From Aphanomyces cochlioides (Eukaryota > Oomycota > Saprolegniomycetes > Saprolegniales > Verrucalvaceae), in contig JAHQRK010000011.1 in NCBI GenBank assembly GCA_019828595.1, forward strand, positions 1,922,001 to 1,986,000: a stretch of DNA of 64,000 bases. The letters are read 5' to 3'. The translations under genes were made by a program, and so were the position numbers. Shown here piece by piece: positions 12,000 to 21,305 of this stretch; position 1 is the stretch's first letter; each line of letters starts with the position of its first letter. Under the pieces are notes generated by a model. It saw only the letters and a list, made by a program, of their open reading frames with translations, searched no databases and was not told the DNA's origin.

Positions 12000-13005
12000 A
12001 TCAACCAAGTCGTCTCGTTTTCCTTGGTCTTGATCGGTGGACGATTCTTTTGGCGCTTTATTGTCGTGTTTGCTGCGGCGATTGTCATGGTGTTATTCCT
12101 TTACTATTTCAGCGCGGTGACATTTGGCAGCGCGTCGGTCAACACTGGAGGCATCGACAGCGCGTTCGTCGGCGGCTTTGCCGAGTTTTTTGCCGTGCTT
12201 CCTCTAGCAACGTGGAAGTTTAGTGGCATCGAGTCTCTCAGCACGCTGGGCGGCAACGTGACGGACCCGAAGCGAATGATCCCAAAGGGCCAAGTCGCTG
12301 TCATGTGCACTTTGCTCGCTACCGCGTCTTGTACTAACATGACTGCCATATGCATGCCCCCAGGGGGGGTCAATGTCGCGTCCGTCTCTGCGATCATGAA
12401 CGGCGCGTTCTCGGCAGCATTCAACATGTCGGAAGAATCGGCGACGGTGCTCTCGTTTCCAGCAGTGCTGTTTTCCGCGACTGTGTTTGCCCTTCCAGCT
12501 AGCAACATCTTGGTCGCGATGGCTCAATCCAAATTGATGCCATGAAACTTGGCCAAGAGCCATCGTCGATTCCACTCGAATGCCAACGCGTTGCTAGCCA
12601 TCTTTCTTGTCAGCTCTGCGCTCTGCCCTTTGTTTCTCTACAACGAAGAGGTCGGTCTCGTGCTCTACAGTATCAGCATGGTCTTTGGTCTCGTCGCTTA
12701 CGTCGCTCAATGCGCCGGTTTTATCTACTTGCGACGCAACCACAAGCACATGAAGCGCTTGTTTGTCAGTCCAGTGGGCATCCCAGGAGCTGTCTACGCT
12801 GTCGTTGTGTTTAGCTTGACGCTCGTCTCGCTTTTATTTTGCCAAGAGGACGACTACATCGTGCTCGTCGGCAGCATTGGCATTCTCGTCCTCTTCACTG
12901 TCTACTATCATTGCTACGCCAAACACCATCAAACATTATCGGACGACGAGCGCGCTCTCTTCTTTGCACATGCTGGTACGTGTCGAACCCCACCGCTTCT
13001 CCACT
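12000..13005 (+). pseudogene. Permease remnant: TM5 to end of exon 1, one in-frame stop
   Basis: Plus-strand homology starts abruptly at CCINQVVSFSLVLIGG, which is the residue block that follows the point where the neighbouring inverted piece ends. It continues through FSGIESLSTLGGNVTDPKR and NILVAMAQSKLMP. An in-frame TGA at 12543-12545 replaces the usual SK, and the same frame then runs on through AQCAGFIYLRRNHKHMKR and HHQTLSDDERALFFAHAG. A GTACGT donor and a TAG acceptor remain near 12976-13025, but the expected tail exon is not continued on this strand. It has no start codon region of its own, so it is a pseudogene core. Confidence 0.8.
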
Positions 13006-13059
13006 GACATCGCTTGTATGTGTAGCCAAGTTTCTCTCGGTGTTGGTGGAACGCACAGC

Positions 13060-13200
13060 GATCGTTGGAAGGCCATGGATTTCAAAAGCTGCTCGTCGGT
13101 TTGACTCGAATCTTGCGCAGGACTGGCATTGGATGAGAATAGCCCGATGGAGAGCCACGTGGATGCCCTTGACGTCGAATTGGGCTTCCTTGCTTTCACA
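13060..13200 (-). pseudogene. Permease tail exon in inverted orientation
   Basis: On the minus strand this reads STWLSIGLFSSNA and then, in the adjacent frame, the family IRVKPT-like ending. It is the family's second exon, but it lies reversed immediately downstream of the plus-strand core at 12000-13005. This suggests a local inversion that included the 3' exon, or insertion of an exon-2 fragment from a minus-strand copy. Confidence 0.7.
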
Positions 13201-13460
13201 TCGCCTAAGGCTTCTCCCAGCCAGCGTTTTACGCGTGGATATGACTGTCGAAGCGGTGAAACAACCACAGATCGCTGCGCCACGGCCAAGATTAACCAAG
13301 TCGGCTCTCTCTATCTATGCTATACTGTTGCTATAAAATCGCCCCCAAAATGCATGGAAGCGACTACAAAGCTGGGCTACAACCAATGCAGTTGAACTGG
13401 TTGAGCGCTGCTCCTGGACAACTTGAGAGGAAGAAGATTTTGCACTGCGAAGGGAAAGCA

Positions 13461-13476
13461 CCAAGCTATTTAAAGT
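13461..13476 (+). promoter_or_regulatory. TATA-like box of permease copy 6
   Basis: AGCTATTTAAAGTC, about 80 bp upstream of the ATG at 13555. Nearly the same box precedes each of the other intact or near-intact permeases, so it is probably the core promoter. Confidence 0.6.
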
Positions 13477-13554
13477 CAACAAGTGCGCTGAGCTTTTTAT
13501 AGCTGGTTGCACAGACCAGCGACCAAACGTACGACTAGACGCCAAAGCCAGTGC

Positions 13555-15092
13555 ATGCTATCCAACAAGTCGTCGAGTGCGTTTGAAGTGTGGGCACTTG
13601 GAATTGCCCTTGTCATTGGAGGTCAAACGGTTGCGTGGAATTTCGGGCTCGTTGCCGGCACGATCAGCTATGGCATTGCCGTCTTCGTCATCGGGATGGC
13701 GCATCTCTGTATGGTGTTTTCAATTGCTGAAGTCGCGAGCGTGGTTGCGTTTCATGGTGGCGTGTATGGCCTCGCTCGTTGTACGCTCGGGTTTTACTTT
13801 GGCTACATGGCTGGTTGTTGTGAACTACTCGAATACTCCCTCCTGGTGACAGCCAGCAGCGTCTCTGTTGCCCGAGTCATCGTAGCCGAATGGCCAAGTG
13901 TTCGTCCATACGCTCCCGTCATCTGCCTCATCAACCAAACCGTGTCGTACAGTGTCGTCTTGCTGGGCAGACGGATCTTGTGGCGATACACGGTGGTCCT
14001 TGTCATAGTGATCTTCATGATATTGTTCCTCTACTTTTTCAGCGCGTGGAGTCTCGCCAACGTCAAGGTTTACGGTGGAGGCATGGACTACGCCTTTGTC
14101 GGTGGATTTCCCACGTTCATGGCTGCGCTTCCGCAAGCCACATGGATGTTTAGTGGCATCGAGGCCCTCAACACTTTGGGCAATGACTTGACCGATCCCA
14201 AGCGATTGATTCCAAAAGGCCAAGTCACCGCCATGTGTACTCTTCTTGCGACAGCTTGCTGCACTTTTATCACGACGATCTCCTTGCCTCCTGGTGTTGA
14301 AGCTCTGCCCGCAGTCTATGGCTCCATGACCGGTGGATTCTCGGCAGCTTTCAACATCCCAGAGGCATCGTCTAGACTTTTTTCACTTCCCGCCACGATC
14401 GCATCCACGGCGACTCTTATTCTTCCAGCCAACAACATCTTGGTGGCCATGGCGGAGTCCAAGTTGATGCCGATCAAGTTGGCCGAATGCCATCCTCGAT
14501 TTGGCACAAACTTGAACGCACTTGCAGCACTCATGGTCGTCACTACTGGCTTGTGCTTTATCCTGTTCTACGCTGACAGTAGTCAAGTCGGTTGGTTCTA
14601 CAACGTGTGTTTGGTCTGTTGTTTGCTCTCGTGCATTGCTCAGTGCGCTGGCTTTGTCTACTTGCGCCGACACCACAAGCACATGACGCGCTTGTACGTG
14701 AGTCCCGTCGGGATTCCTGGCGCCGTCTTTGCGATGGCGGTGTTTGGATCGAGCATCGTCTCGGTCTTGTTTTGCCAAGGGGATGGCTACAGCTGCCTCG
14801 TCGCGACCGCAGCCACGCTAGCGCTCCTCACTGCATACTACCACGTATTCGCCAAGTGTCACCAAACGTTGTCGGACGACGAACGCGCGCTCTTCTTTGC
14901 TCATGTTGGTACGTCCTGGACGTGGAGGATGCTCCATGCAACTTTTTTTGTGTAGCCAAGTTCAATGCGAGGTGGAAGAACCCCAATTCAAAGACCGCGT
15001 CCGCCTCGTGGTTCTCCATCGGGCTCTTCTCTTCCACCACCAAAATCCATCGCAAGATTCGCGTCAAGCCTACCAACAGCCTTCCGTCATAG
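13555..15092 (+). CDS. APC-superfamily permease, intact copy (ethanolamine/amino-acid transporter-like)
   Basis: Polytopic plasma-membrane transporter of 496 residues, in two exons (13555-14908 and 14956-15092; intron 47 bp, phase 1). The ATG at 13555 opens MLSNKSSSAFEVWALG, where all paralogues align. Hydrophobic segments suggest about 12 TM helices. Family landmarks are WNFGLVAGTISYG, LCMVFSIAEVASVVAF, GGVYGLARCTLGFYFG, MFSGIEALNTLGNDLTDPKR, PANNILVAMAESK and AQCAGFVYLRRHHKHM. The pattern (CMVFSIAE..., GG.Y..AR, glycine-rich TM1) resembles ethanolamine permease-like members of the APC family; the true substrate is unknown. The second exon encodes a short cytoplasmic tail (WFSIGLFSS...RKIRVKPTNS) shared by every copy in the array. 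A TATA-like box lies 80 bp upstream. Confidence 0.9.
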
Positions 15093-15148
15093 CTGTCGTC
15101 GTAGCTGTCGTCGATTGACCAACTCCAGCCATGCATCTGACAAACCAA

Positions 15149-15164
15149 CGAGCTATTTAAAGCC
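15149..15164 (+). promoter_or_regulatory. TATA-like box of permease copy 7
   Basis: CGAGCTATTTAAAGCC, about 35-70 bp upstream of the two possible ATGs (15196, 15229). It matches the boxes at 17415 and 19391. Confidence 0.6.
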
Positions 15165-15195
15165 CGAGACAAAGTGAAACGCAATTCTGTTCTTA

Positions 15196-16759
15196 ATGTT
15201 CATTCATTATCAACCGAAAGGCTCTGGCATGGGCACGACAGCGCCATCACACAAGTCGTCGAGTGTGTTGGAAGTGTGGGCGTATGGAGTCGTGACTGTC
15301 ATTGGCGGTCAGTTGTTTGCATGGAATGTCGGGCTCGTTGCCGGCACGATCAGCTACGGCATTGGCGTCTTTATCGTCGGGACGGCGTATCTCTGCATGG
15401 TGTTGTCGACTGCCGAAGTCGCGAGCGTCGTTGCGTTTCGCAGTGGCGTGTATGGCCTCGCCCGTTGTACGCTTGGCTTTTACTTTGGTTTCATGGTGGG
15501 CTGCTGTGAAGTGCTCGAGTACTCGCTCTTCGCGGCGAGCAACAGCATCCTTGTCTCTCAAATCCTCTCTGGACTATGGCCTGCCTTGCTGCCGTATGCA
15601 CTTTTGCTGAGCCTGGCAAACCAAGTCGTCTCGTTTGGCATTGTCATGCTGGGTGGCCGCGTCTTCTGGCGCTTCATCCTCTTCTTTGTCGTCGTGATCC
15701 TCGCAATATTGTTGCTCTACTATTTCACGGCCATGACCTTTGCTAGTGCGACGGTGTATGCCGGGGGAATGGACACCGCGTTTCTCGGTGGTTTGTCGGG
15801 CTTTTTTACCGCGCTTCCGCAAGCCACGTGGATGTTTAGTGGCATCAAAGCCATCACGACGTTGGGGAACGACTTGACGGACCCCAAGCGATTGATTCCG
15901 AGAGGTCAAGTCTTGACAATGTGTACATTGTCACCGCTTGTTGTACTTTCGCCGTCGCTATTTGCATGCCACCTGGGGGCGTCAGTGTTGCCAGCGCGGT
16001 GGCTGTCATGAACGGCGTCTTTTCAACCGCGTTCAGCATTTCAGATGCAACGGCGACGGTGCTTACACTGCCGTCCGTGTTGTTCCCAGCGGCGGCATTT
16101 GCACTTCCAGCGAGTAACATCCTCGTCGCGATGGCGCAGTCCAAGTTGATGCCGTCCAAGCTGGCCACCATCCATCCTCGACTCCGCACGAACACGAATG
16201 CATTGCTTGCGATCTTCGCATTCAGCTCTGCTCTGTGCCCGATCTTTCTCTACACCGAGCTCGTCAGTTCGATCTCATACAGTTTGTCGCTGGTGCTTTG
16301 GTTTATTTTCGTATAGTGCACAATGCGCTGGCTTTGTCTACTTGCGGCGACACCACCACCACATGAAGCGCTTGTTCGTCAATCCTGTCGGCATTCCAGG
16401 AGCTGTCTTTGCGATGATCGTCTTTGGGCTTTGCATTATCTCGGTCTTGTTTTGCCAAGAGGACCAATACATTGTGCTCATCGGGACGGCCGCGATCGTC
16501 GTCGTGCTCTCTGCGCACTATCACATCTACGCCAAGCACCGACAGAGATTGTCCGAGCACGCTCTGTTCTTTGCACATGTTGGTACGTCTCGACTTGCAA
16601 AAGACTCGTCAGAGTCGTTGTCTAGCTAAATTCAACGGGAAAACCAAGCAATCCCATGCCACGACGCACTCGTCAACGTGGCACTTTATCGGTCTCTTCT
16701 CGACCGGCCACCGCGTCGTCCGAAAGATTCAAGTCAAACCAACAAGCAGTTCCGACTGA
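15196..16759 (+). pseudogene. APC permease, near-intact copy with two frameshifts
   Basis: Full-length copy with promoter box, start (ATG 15196 or 15229), all TM regions, intron (about 16582-16625) and tail exon ending at 16759 (HFIGLFSTGH, RKIQVKPTSS). Compared with intact paralogues there is a net 4-bp deletion near 15930, where the LLATA part of MCTLLATACCT is damaged, and about one extra base near 16295 (SLSLVLW versus the family MVFGL), giving a stop just before AQCAGFVYLRR. All else is well conserved. It is either a very young pseudogene or a functional gene with sequencing or assembly errors; raw reads would decide. Confidence 0.8.
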
Positions 16760-16840
16760 CTTGTCGAGCGAGGAATCGCCCGCAGTCCAAATCGGAGCTG
16801 AATCCGTCGGCAGCAGAGGTCGTGTCGAGTCGATTTCTCG

Positions 16841-17247
16841 TCATCCTCGACCCATCCATCGCCTCATACAGAAGATGCAGGGCGTACTAACACAATTCAC
16901 ATCTCCACTTACGGAGCATGAGACGGAAATGCGTTCAATGAGCTTGCATCCACAGTAGAGTTCAAGGATGGCGAGAGACATTGCACAAGAGGCAAACCCC
17001 AACACATCAGCACGAAACCACAGCATGAGCAGCCCTGCAACGCCAAGAAAAACGACGAAGTTTTCCCGAGGAGTATGTAAGCTCGCTCGTCTCGCGACAG
17101 CTCTCGGCCTGCTTGGTGAAGCGAGAACAGCATCGACTGGAGCGCAAGGCGGTTTGGCTGTTGTTGGAGGAGCTCGAGATAGTCCATTCCATACCCGGTT
17201 GGAGCTAGCCGACGATTTCGTGGAGAGTTGGTGGTGGGGAAGACCAA
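16841..17247 (-). pseudogene. Possible remnant of a small membrane protein gene
   Basis: One minus-strand frame from 17247 reads MDYLELLQQQPNRLALQSM and LFSLHQAGRELSRDERAYIL. The adjacent frame then continues as a strongly hydrophobic segment, ENFVVFLGVAGLLMLWF followed by CAMSLAILELYCGCK. A one-base shift near 17070 would join the two into a protein of about 110 residues with a soluble N-terminal part and one or two membrane spans. I do not recognise the family. It is unrelated to the surrounding permeases. Evidence rests only on the composition of the two joined frames. Confidence 0.3.
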
Positions 17248-17414
17248 GGAAGGCGCTTTCTTTTGTCGACGCGCTTCAGTTGCTGAGCAATTGCACTGTC
17301 GTCGTCGCTATGACGAGTTGGTTTGTGATATCTCCATGAGCAACCAAGAGCTTTTAAAGTCTGTCGCGCGCCTTAACGTACGTCAGAAACAACCGCGCAA
17401 TGGTTGGATCGCAC

Positions 17415-17430
17415 CGAGCTATTTAAAGCC
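17415..17430 (+). promoter_or_regulatory. TATA-like box of permease copy 8
   Basis: CGAGCTATTTAAAGCC, about 65-80 bp upstream of the ATG at 17496. It is identical to the box at 15149. Confidence 0.6.
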
Positions 17431-17495
17431 ACGGCAGCAGCAGCACGTAAGAGTGAAACGGTGACCGTCTCGAGGCCACTGCCCACCTGTTCGAC

Positions 17496-19077
17496 ATGAT
17501 CGCCGTGTCGTGCACGAAAGCGTCGAGCGCCTTTCAAGTGTGGGCTCTTGGTGTGATGACAGTCACGGCCGGTCAAATGTTTGCATGGAACGTCGGCCTC
17601 TTTGCGGGCACGGTCAGCTTTGGCATTGGCGTCTTCGTCATGGGCATCGCGTATCTCTGCATGGTGTTCTCGATCGCTGAAGTGTCGGGCGTGGTGGCGT
17701 TCCGTGGCGGCGCGTATGGCCTTGCGCGCTGCACGCTCGGCTTTTACTCTGGTTTTATCGTCGGGTGCTGTGAACTCCTCGAGTATTCGCTCTTCGCGAC
17801 GGTCAACTGCATGATGGTTGCTCAAACCCTCGCCGCACAGTGGCCCGATCTCGCTCCATACACAGCTCTGCTCTGCCTCCTCACGCAAGCTTTCTCGTAT
17901 GGCTTTGTCATGTTTGGTGGCCGCATCTTCTGGCGCACCGTCGTTCTTCTCGCGGTGGTTGTGCTTGCGATTCTCCTCCTCTACTACATCAGCGCCATGA
18001 CGGTGGCCAACCCTGCGGTCTACTCTGGAGGCATGGACTTTGCCATCTTTGATGGATTTCCATTGTTCGTGACGGCGCTGCCGCAATCTACGTGGATCTT
18101 TAGCGGCATCGAGGGCCTCAGCACGTTGGGCAACGACTTGACAGATCCAAAGCGAGTGATCCCGAAAGGCCAAGTCGCCAGCATGGTGACAATCCTCGTC
18201 ACGAGTTACTGCACGTATGTGACGGCCATTTCGTCACCTCCTGGCATTGAAAATCTTCCCTTTGCCACTGGAGTGATGAACGGAGTCTTCACTGCCGCTC
18301 TCGGCATCACCGACGCATCAGCGACCATGCTAACGCTTCCAACTCTCGTCGCATCAACGATCGGTCTCGTTTTAGCCGCTGGCAACATCATGGTGGCGAT
18401 GGCTCAATCCAAGTTGTTGCCGCTCAAGTTGGGCGAGCGGCATCCTCGACTCGAGACCAACGTGAATGCACTGGCAGCTCTCTTGGCCGTCACGTCCGCC
18501 ATGAGCTTGCTGCTTCTCTACGCCAACTCTGGTAACCTGATGTTCTTTAACGTGTGCATGGTCTTTGGGTTGCTCGCGTACATTGCTCAGTGCGCTGGTT
18601 TTCTCTACTTGCGGCGGCGCCACAAGCACATGGAGCGCTCGTTCGTGAGCCCAGTGGGGGGTCCAGGCGCCGTGTTTGCCATGGCGGTCTTTACCTTGAC
18701 GATCATCTCACTCTTCTTTTGCCAAGGCGACGACTACATCGTGCTCGTTGCAACGATCGCCGCGTTGGCCGCCCTCTCTGCTTTCTACTACCTCTATGCC
18801 AAGAAGAACCAAACATTGTCGGATGAAGAGCACGCTTTGTTCTTTGCCCACGTCGGTACGTTTGCAACCTTGCGGAGAGTCTCATCGATCTGTAGCGAAA
18901 TTCAACGAGAGAGCCAAGAAGAAGCAGTCGAGGACGCGGCAGTCGTCGTTCGGACTGACCACCGAAAAAATCCGTCGGAAATTTCAATTCAAAGTCTCGA
19001 CAGTCAAGCCGTCAATCGCGAAACCTTCAAGCATCACCGTGAGGCCTACCAGCGTGTGGCCATCCACGATCACGTAG
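17496..19077 (+). CDS. APC-superfamily permease, intact copy
   Basis: Two-exon gene (17496-18855, 18896-19077; intron only 40 bp, phase 1) for a 513-residue transporter. The unspliced frame also happens to stay open to 19124, but only the spliced product gives the family tail AKFNERAKKKQSRTRQSS, so splicing is preferred. The tail is diverged (KIRRKFQFKV instead of RKIRVKPTNS) and longer than in the sisters. Landmarks: MFAWNVGLFAGTVSFG, IAEVSGVVAFRGGAYGLAR, FSGIEGLSTLGNDLTDPKR, GNIMVAMAQSK and AQCAGFLYLRRRHKHM. About 12 TM helices; location inferred to be the plasma membrane. Substrate unknown; amino acids or ethanolamine are the family precedent. Confidence 0.9.
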
Positions 19078-19390
19078 ACGACGACAAGAACAACGGCAAG
19101 TACACGACGGAGCGCATCGTTTGAATCGATCAAATACATTTTGCACTCGAGTTGGTCAACTCGTTTGTCGACATTGCGGTGGGAAACGTCCATGCGAAAC
19201 TTCGTCAAAGGCCACCGAGGACGCGAGTGAAACGCACGCTCGCTTTCTCGACGGCGTGTATTTCCTTGGCCTCCTTTCGAGTCATAAGCGGTCAAAATGT
19301 TGTAAACCGATCGCTGTCTTCATCACGACGTCGGTGTGCCAGCGCGCTATCCATCGAGCTCCTAGACACAGCTCGCCTTCGATGGGGGCT

Positions 19391-19405
19391 CCGAGCTATT
19401 TAAAG
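19391..19405 (+). promoter_or_regulatory. TATA-like box of permease copy 9
   Basis: CCGAGCTATTTAAAG, about 45-55 bp upstream of the ATG at 19449, as for the other permeases. Confidence 0.6.
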
Positions 19406-19448
19406 GTCGATACGAGTGAAACGCTGGATGCCGTGAGCAAACTTTGAC

Positions 19449-20988
19449 ATGACACTGACCGAGTCCCGCAACAAGTCGTCGAGTGCGTTTGAAGTGTGGG
19501 CACTTGGCGTCGTGACGGCGATCGGCGGTCAAATGTTTGCGTGGAATGCCGGGCTTGTTGCAGGCACGATGAGCTACGGCATGGGCGTCTTCGTGATCGG
19601 CATGGCGTATCTCTGCATGGTGTTTTCCATTGCCGAAGTCGCGAGCGTTGTCGCGTTCCGTGGTGGCGTCTATGGCCTCGCCCGCTGCACGCTCGGCTTT
19701 TACTTTGGCTACGTGGCTGGCTGCTGTGAACTCCTCGAGTACGCGCTCTTCTTGACGACCAACAGCATCGTGATTGCTCAAATCCTCGCCGCGCAATGGC
19801 CTGCTCTTGCTCCTTACACTCCACTGGTATGCCTCATCAACCAGGTCTTGTCGTTTGGCGTCGTCATCCTCGGTGGACGCGTCTTCTGGCGGTATATCGT
19901 TGCCTTTGTCGTGTTGATTGCTGTGATTCTATTCCTTTACTGCTTTAGCGCCATGATGATGACCAACGCGATGGACTACGCTGGCGGCACGGACTTTTTG
20001 ATTGTCGGCGGCTTTCCCGAGTTCCTGGCCGTCCTGCCGCAAGCGACGTGGATGTTTAGCGGCATCGAAGCGCTCACTACTCTTGGCAACGACGTGACGG
20101 ATCCCAAGGGATTGATCTCGAAAGGCCAAGTCGCAAGCATGTGGACACTCCTTGCAACCGCGCTGTGCACGTTTCTCACGTCGATTTCATCGCCGCCTGG
20201 GATTCAAGTGACCGCAAGTACCCCTGCCGTCATGAACGGCGTCTTCACGGCAGCTTTCAACATCACGGATGCATCCGCGACGTTGCTGTCGCTCCCGACA
20301 CTCGTTGGCTCAACGACAGCTCTCGTGCTACCAGCCAGCAACATCGTCGTCGCGATGGCTCAGTCGAAATTGATCCCGTCCAAGTTGGCCGAGTTGCATC
20401 CTCGACTCGAGACGAACGTGAATGCTCTCGTCGCTCTCCTCATCATCACGTCGGTCATGTGCGTCGCGCTTGTCTTTGCGGACTCTGGCAACTCGACCTT
20501 CTTTGACGTCTGCTTGATCTTTGGCTTGCTCGCGTACATTGCCCAGTGCGCTGGCTTTGTCTACTTGCGACGACACCACAAGCACATGCCGCGGTTGTAC
20601 GTGAGTCCGGTTGGAATCCCCGGCGCGGTGTTTTCCATGGCAGTCTTTGGGTTGACGATTGTCTCGGTCTTGTTTTGCCAAGGCGATGGCGGCGTGATCG
20701 TCGTTGCGACGATTGCCGCGGTAGCTCTTCTCTCTCTCTACTATCATATCTACGCCAAACACCACCAAACTCTCTCGGACGACGAGCACGCCTTGTTCTT
20801 TGCACACGTTGGTACGTCCTCGACCGACTCGACTCTCTCTCATGCTCCATCTAGCAAAGTTTAATGCGAATGCTCGGAAAAATCACTCAAGACGGCGGCC
20901 ATCCCCGTGGTTCTCCATTGGACTCTCGTCCTCTTCTGGTGCCAAAGTCCATCGGACGATTCGAGTCAAGCCGACAAACAGCTCCTAG
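19449..20988 (+). CDS. APC-superfamily permease, intact copy
   Basis: Two exons (19449-20811, 20855-20988; intron 43 bp, phase 1) encode 498 residues. Same architecture as the other copies: MFAWNAGLVAGTMSYG, LCMVFSIAEVASVVAF, RGGVYGLARCTLGFYFG, MFSGIEALTTLGNDVTDPK, PASNIVVAMAQSK, AQCAGFVYLRRHHKHM and HHQTLSDDEHALFFAH, then tail WFSIGLSSSSG and RTIRVKPTNSS. One deviation: the nearly invariant DPKRLIPKGQ is DPKGLISKGQ here, so a conserved charge is missing in the cytoplasmic loop. Last copy of the array; the next gene starts on the opposite strand. Confidence 0.9.
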
Positions 20989-21305
20989 ATCGGTCGCGGT
21001 GCGACTCGCCGTCCTCTCTCCTTGATCCTTCTCGTTACTCTGGTCGTGAGCTCGACGCGGTGGCACAACATTGCCAAGCGTTTTCCGTCCGCTGGCTTTG
21101 TCTTCTCGCGACGACACCAGCAATGATCGCCATGGATGTCTTTACGTCAGCTCGCGCTCATGACGACCACCGCCGCCGCCTACGCTCTGTCTCCTTCCAT
21201 CTCTCTGCCAAGCTACAGCCAGCCTCGACCTTCATCTTGGCTCAAGTCCATCGCGACGAGTTGATCGTTTCGTAGCTAAAGTCAATGGAGAGATAACGCT
21301 TGGAT
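20989..21305. other. Gene-free spacer with a possible permease scrap
   Basis: No gene is present. Around 21090-21121 there are about 30 bases resembling the permease segment that encodes AGFVYLRRHH (GCTGGCTTTGTCT, GCGACGACACCA), isolated from any other homology. It may be a leftover from array rearrangement or chance similarity. Confidence 0.4.

Noticed and set aside
12549..13007. ORF at 12549-13007 as a separate gene
   Set aside because: It is the same frame as the permease core upstream, interrupted by one in-frame TGA at 12543-12545.
16968..17339. Plus-strand ORF of 123 codons between permeases
   Set aside because: Antisense to a more protein-like pair of frames and without features of its own.
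17496..19124. Unspliced permease frame of 542 residues
   Set aside because: The frame stays open by chance through a 40-bp intron; only the spliced form restores the conserved tail seen in all paralogues.
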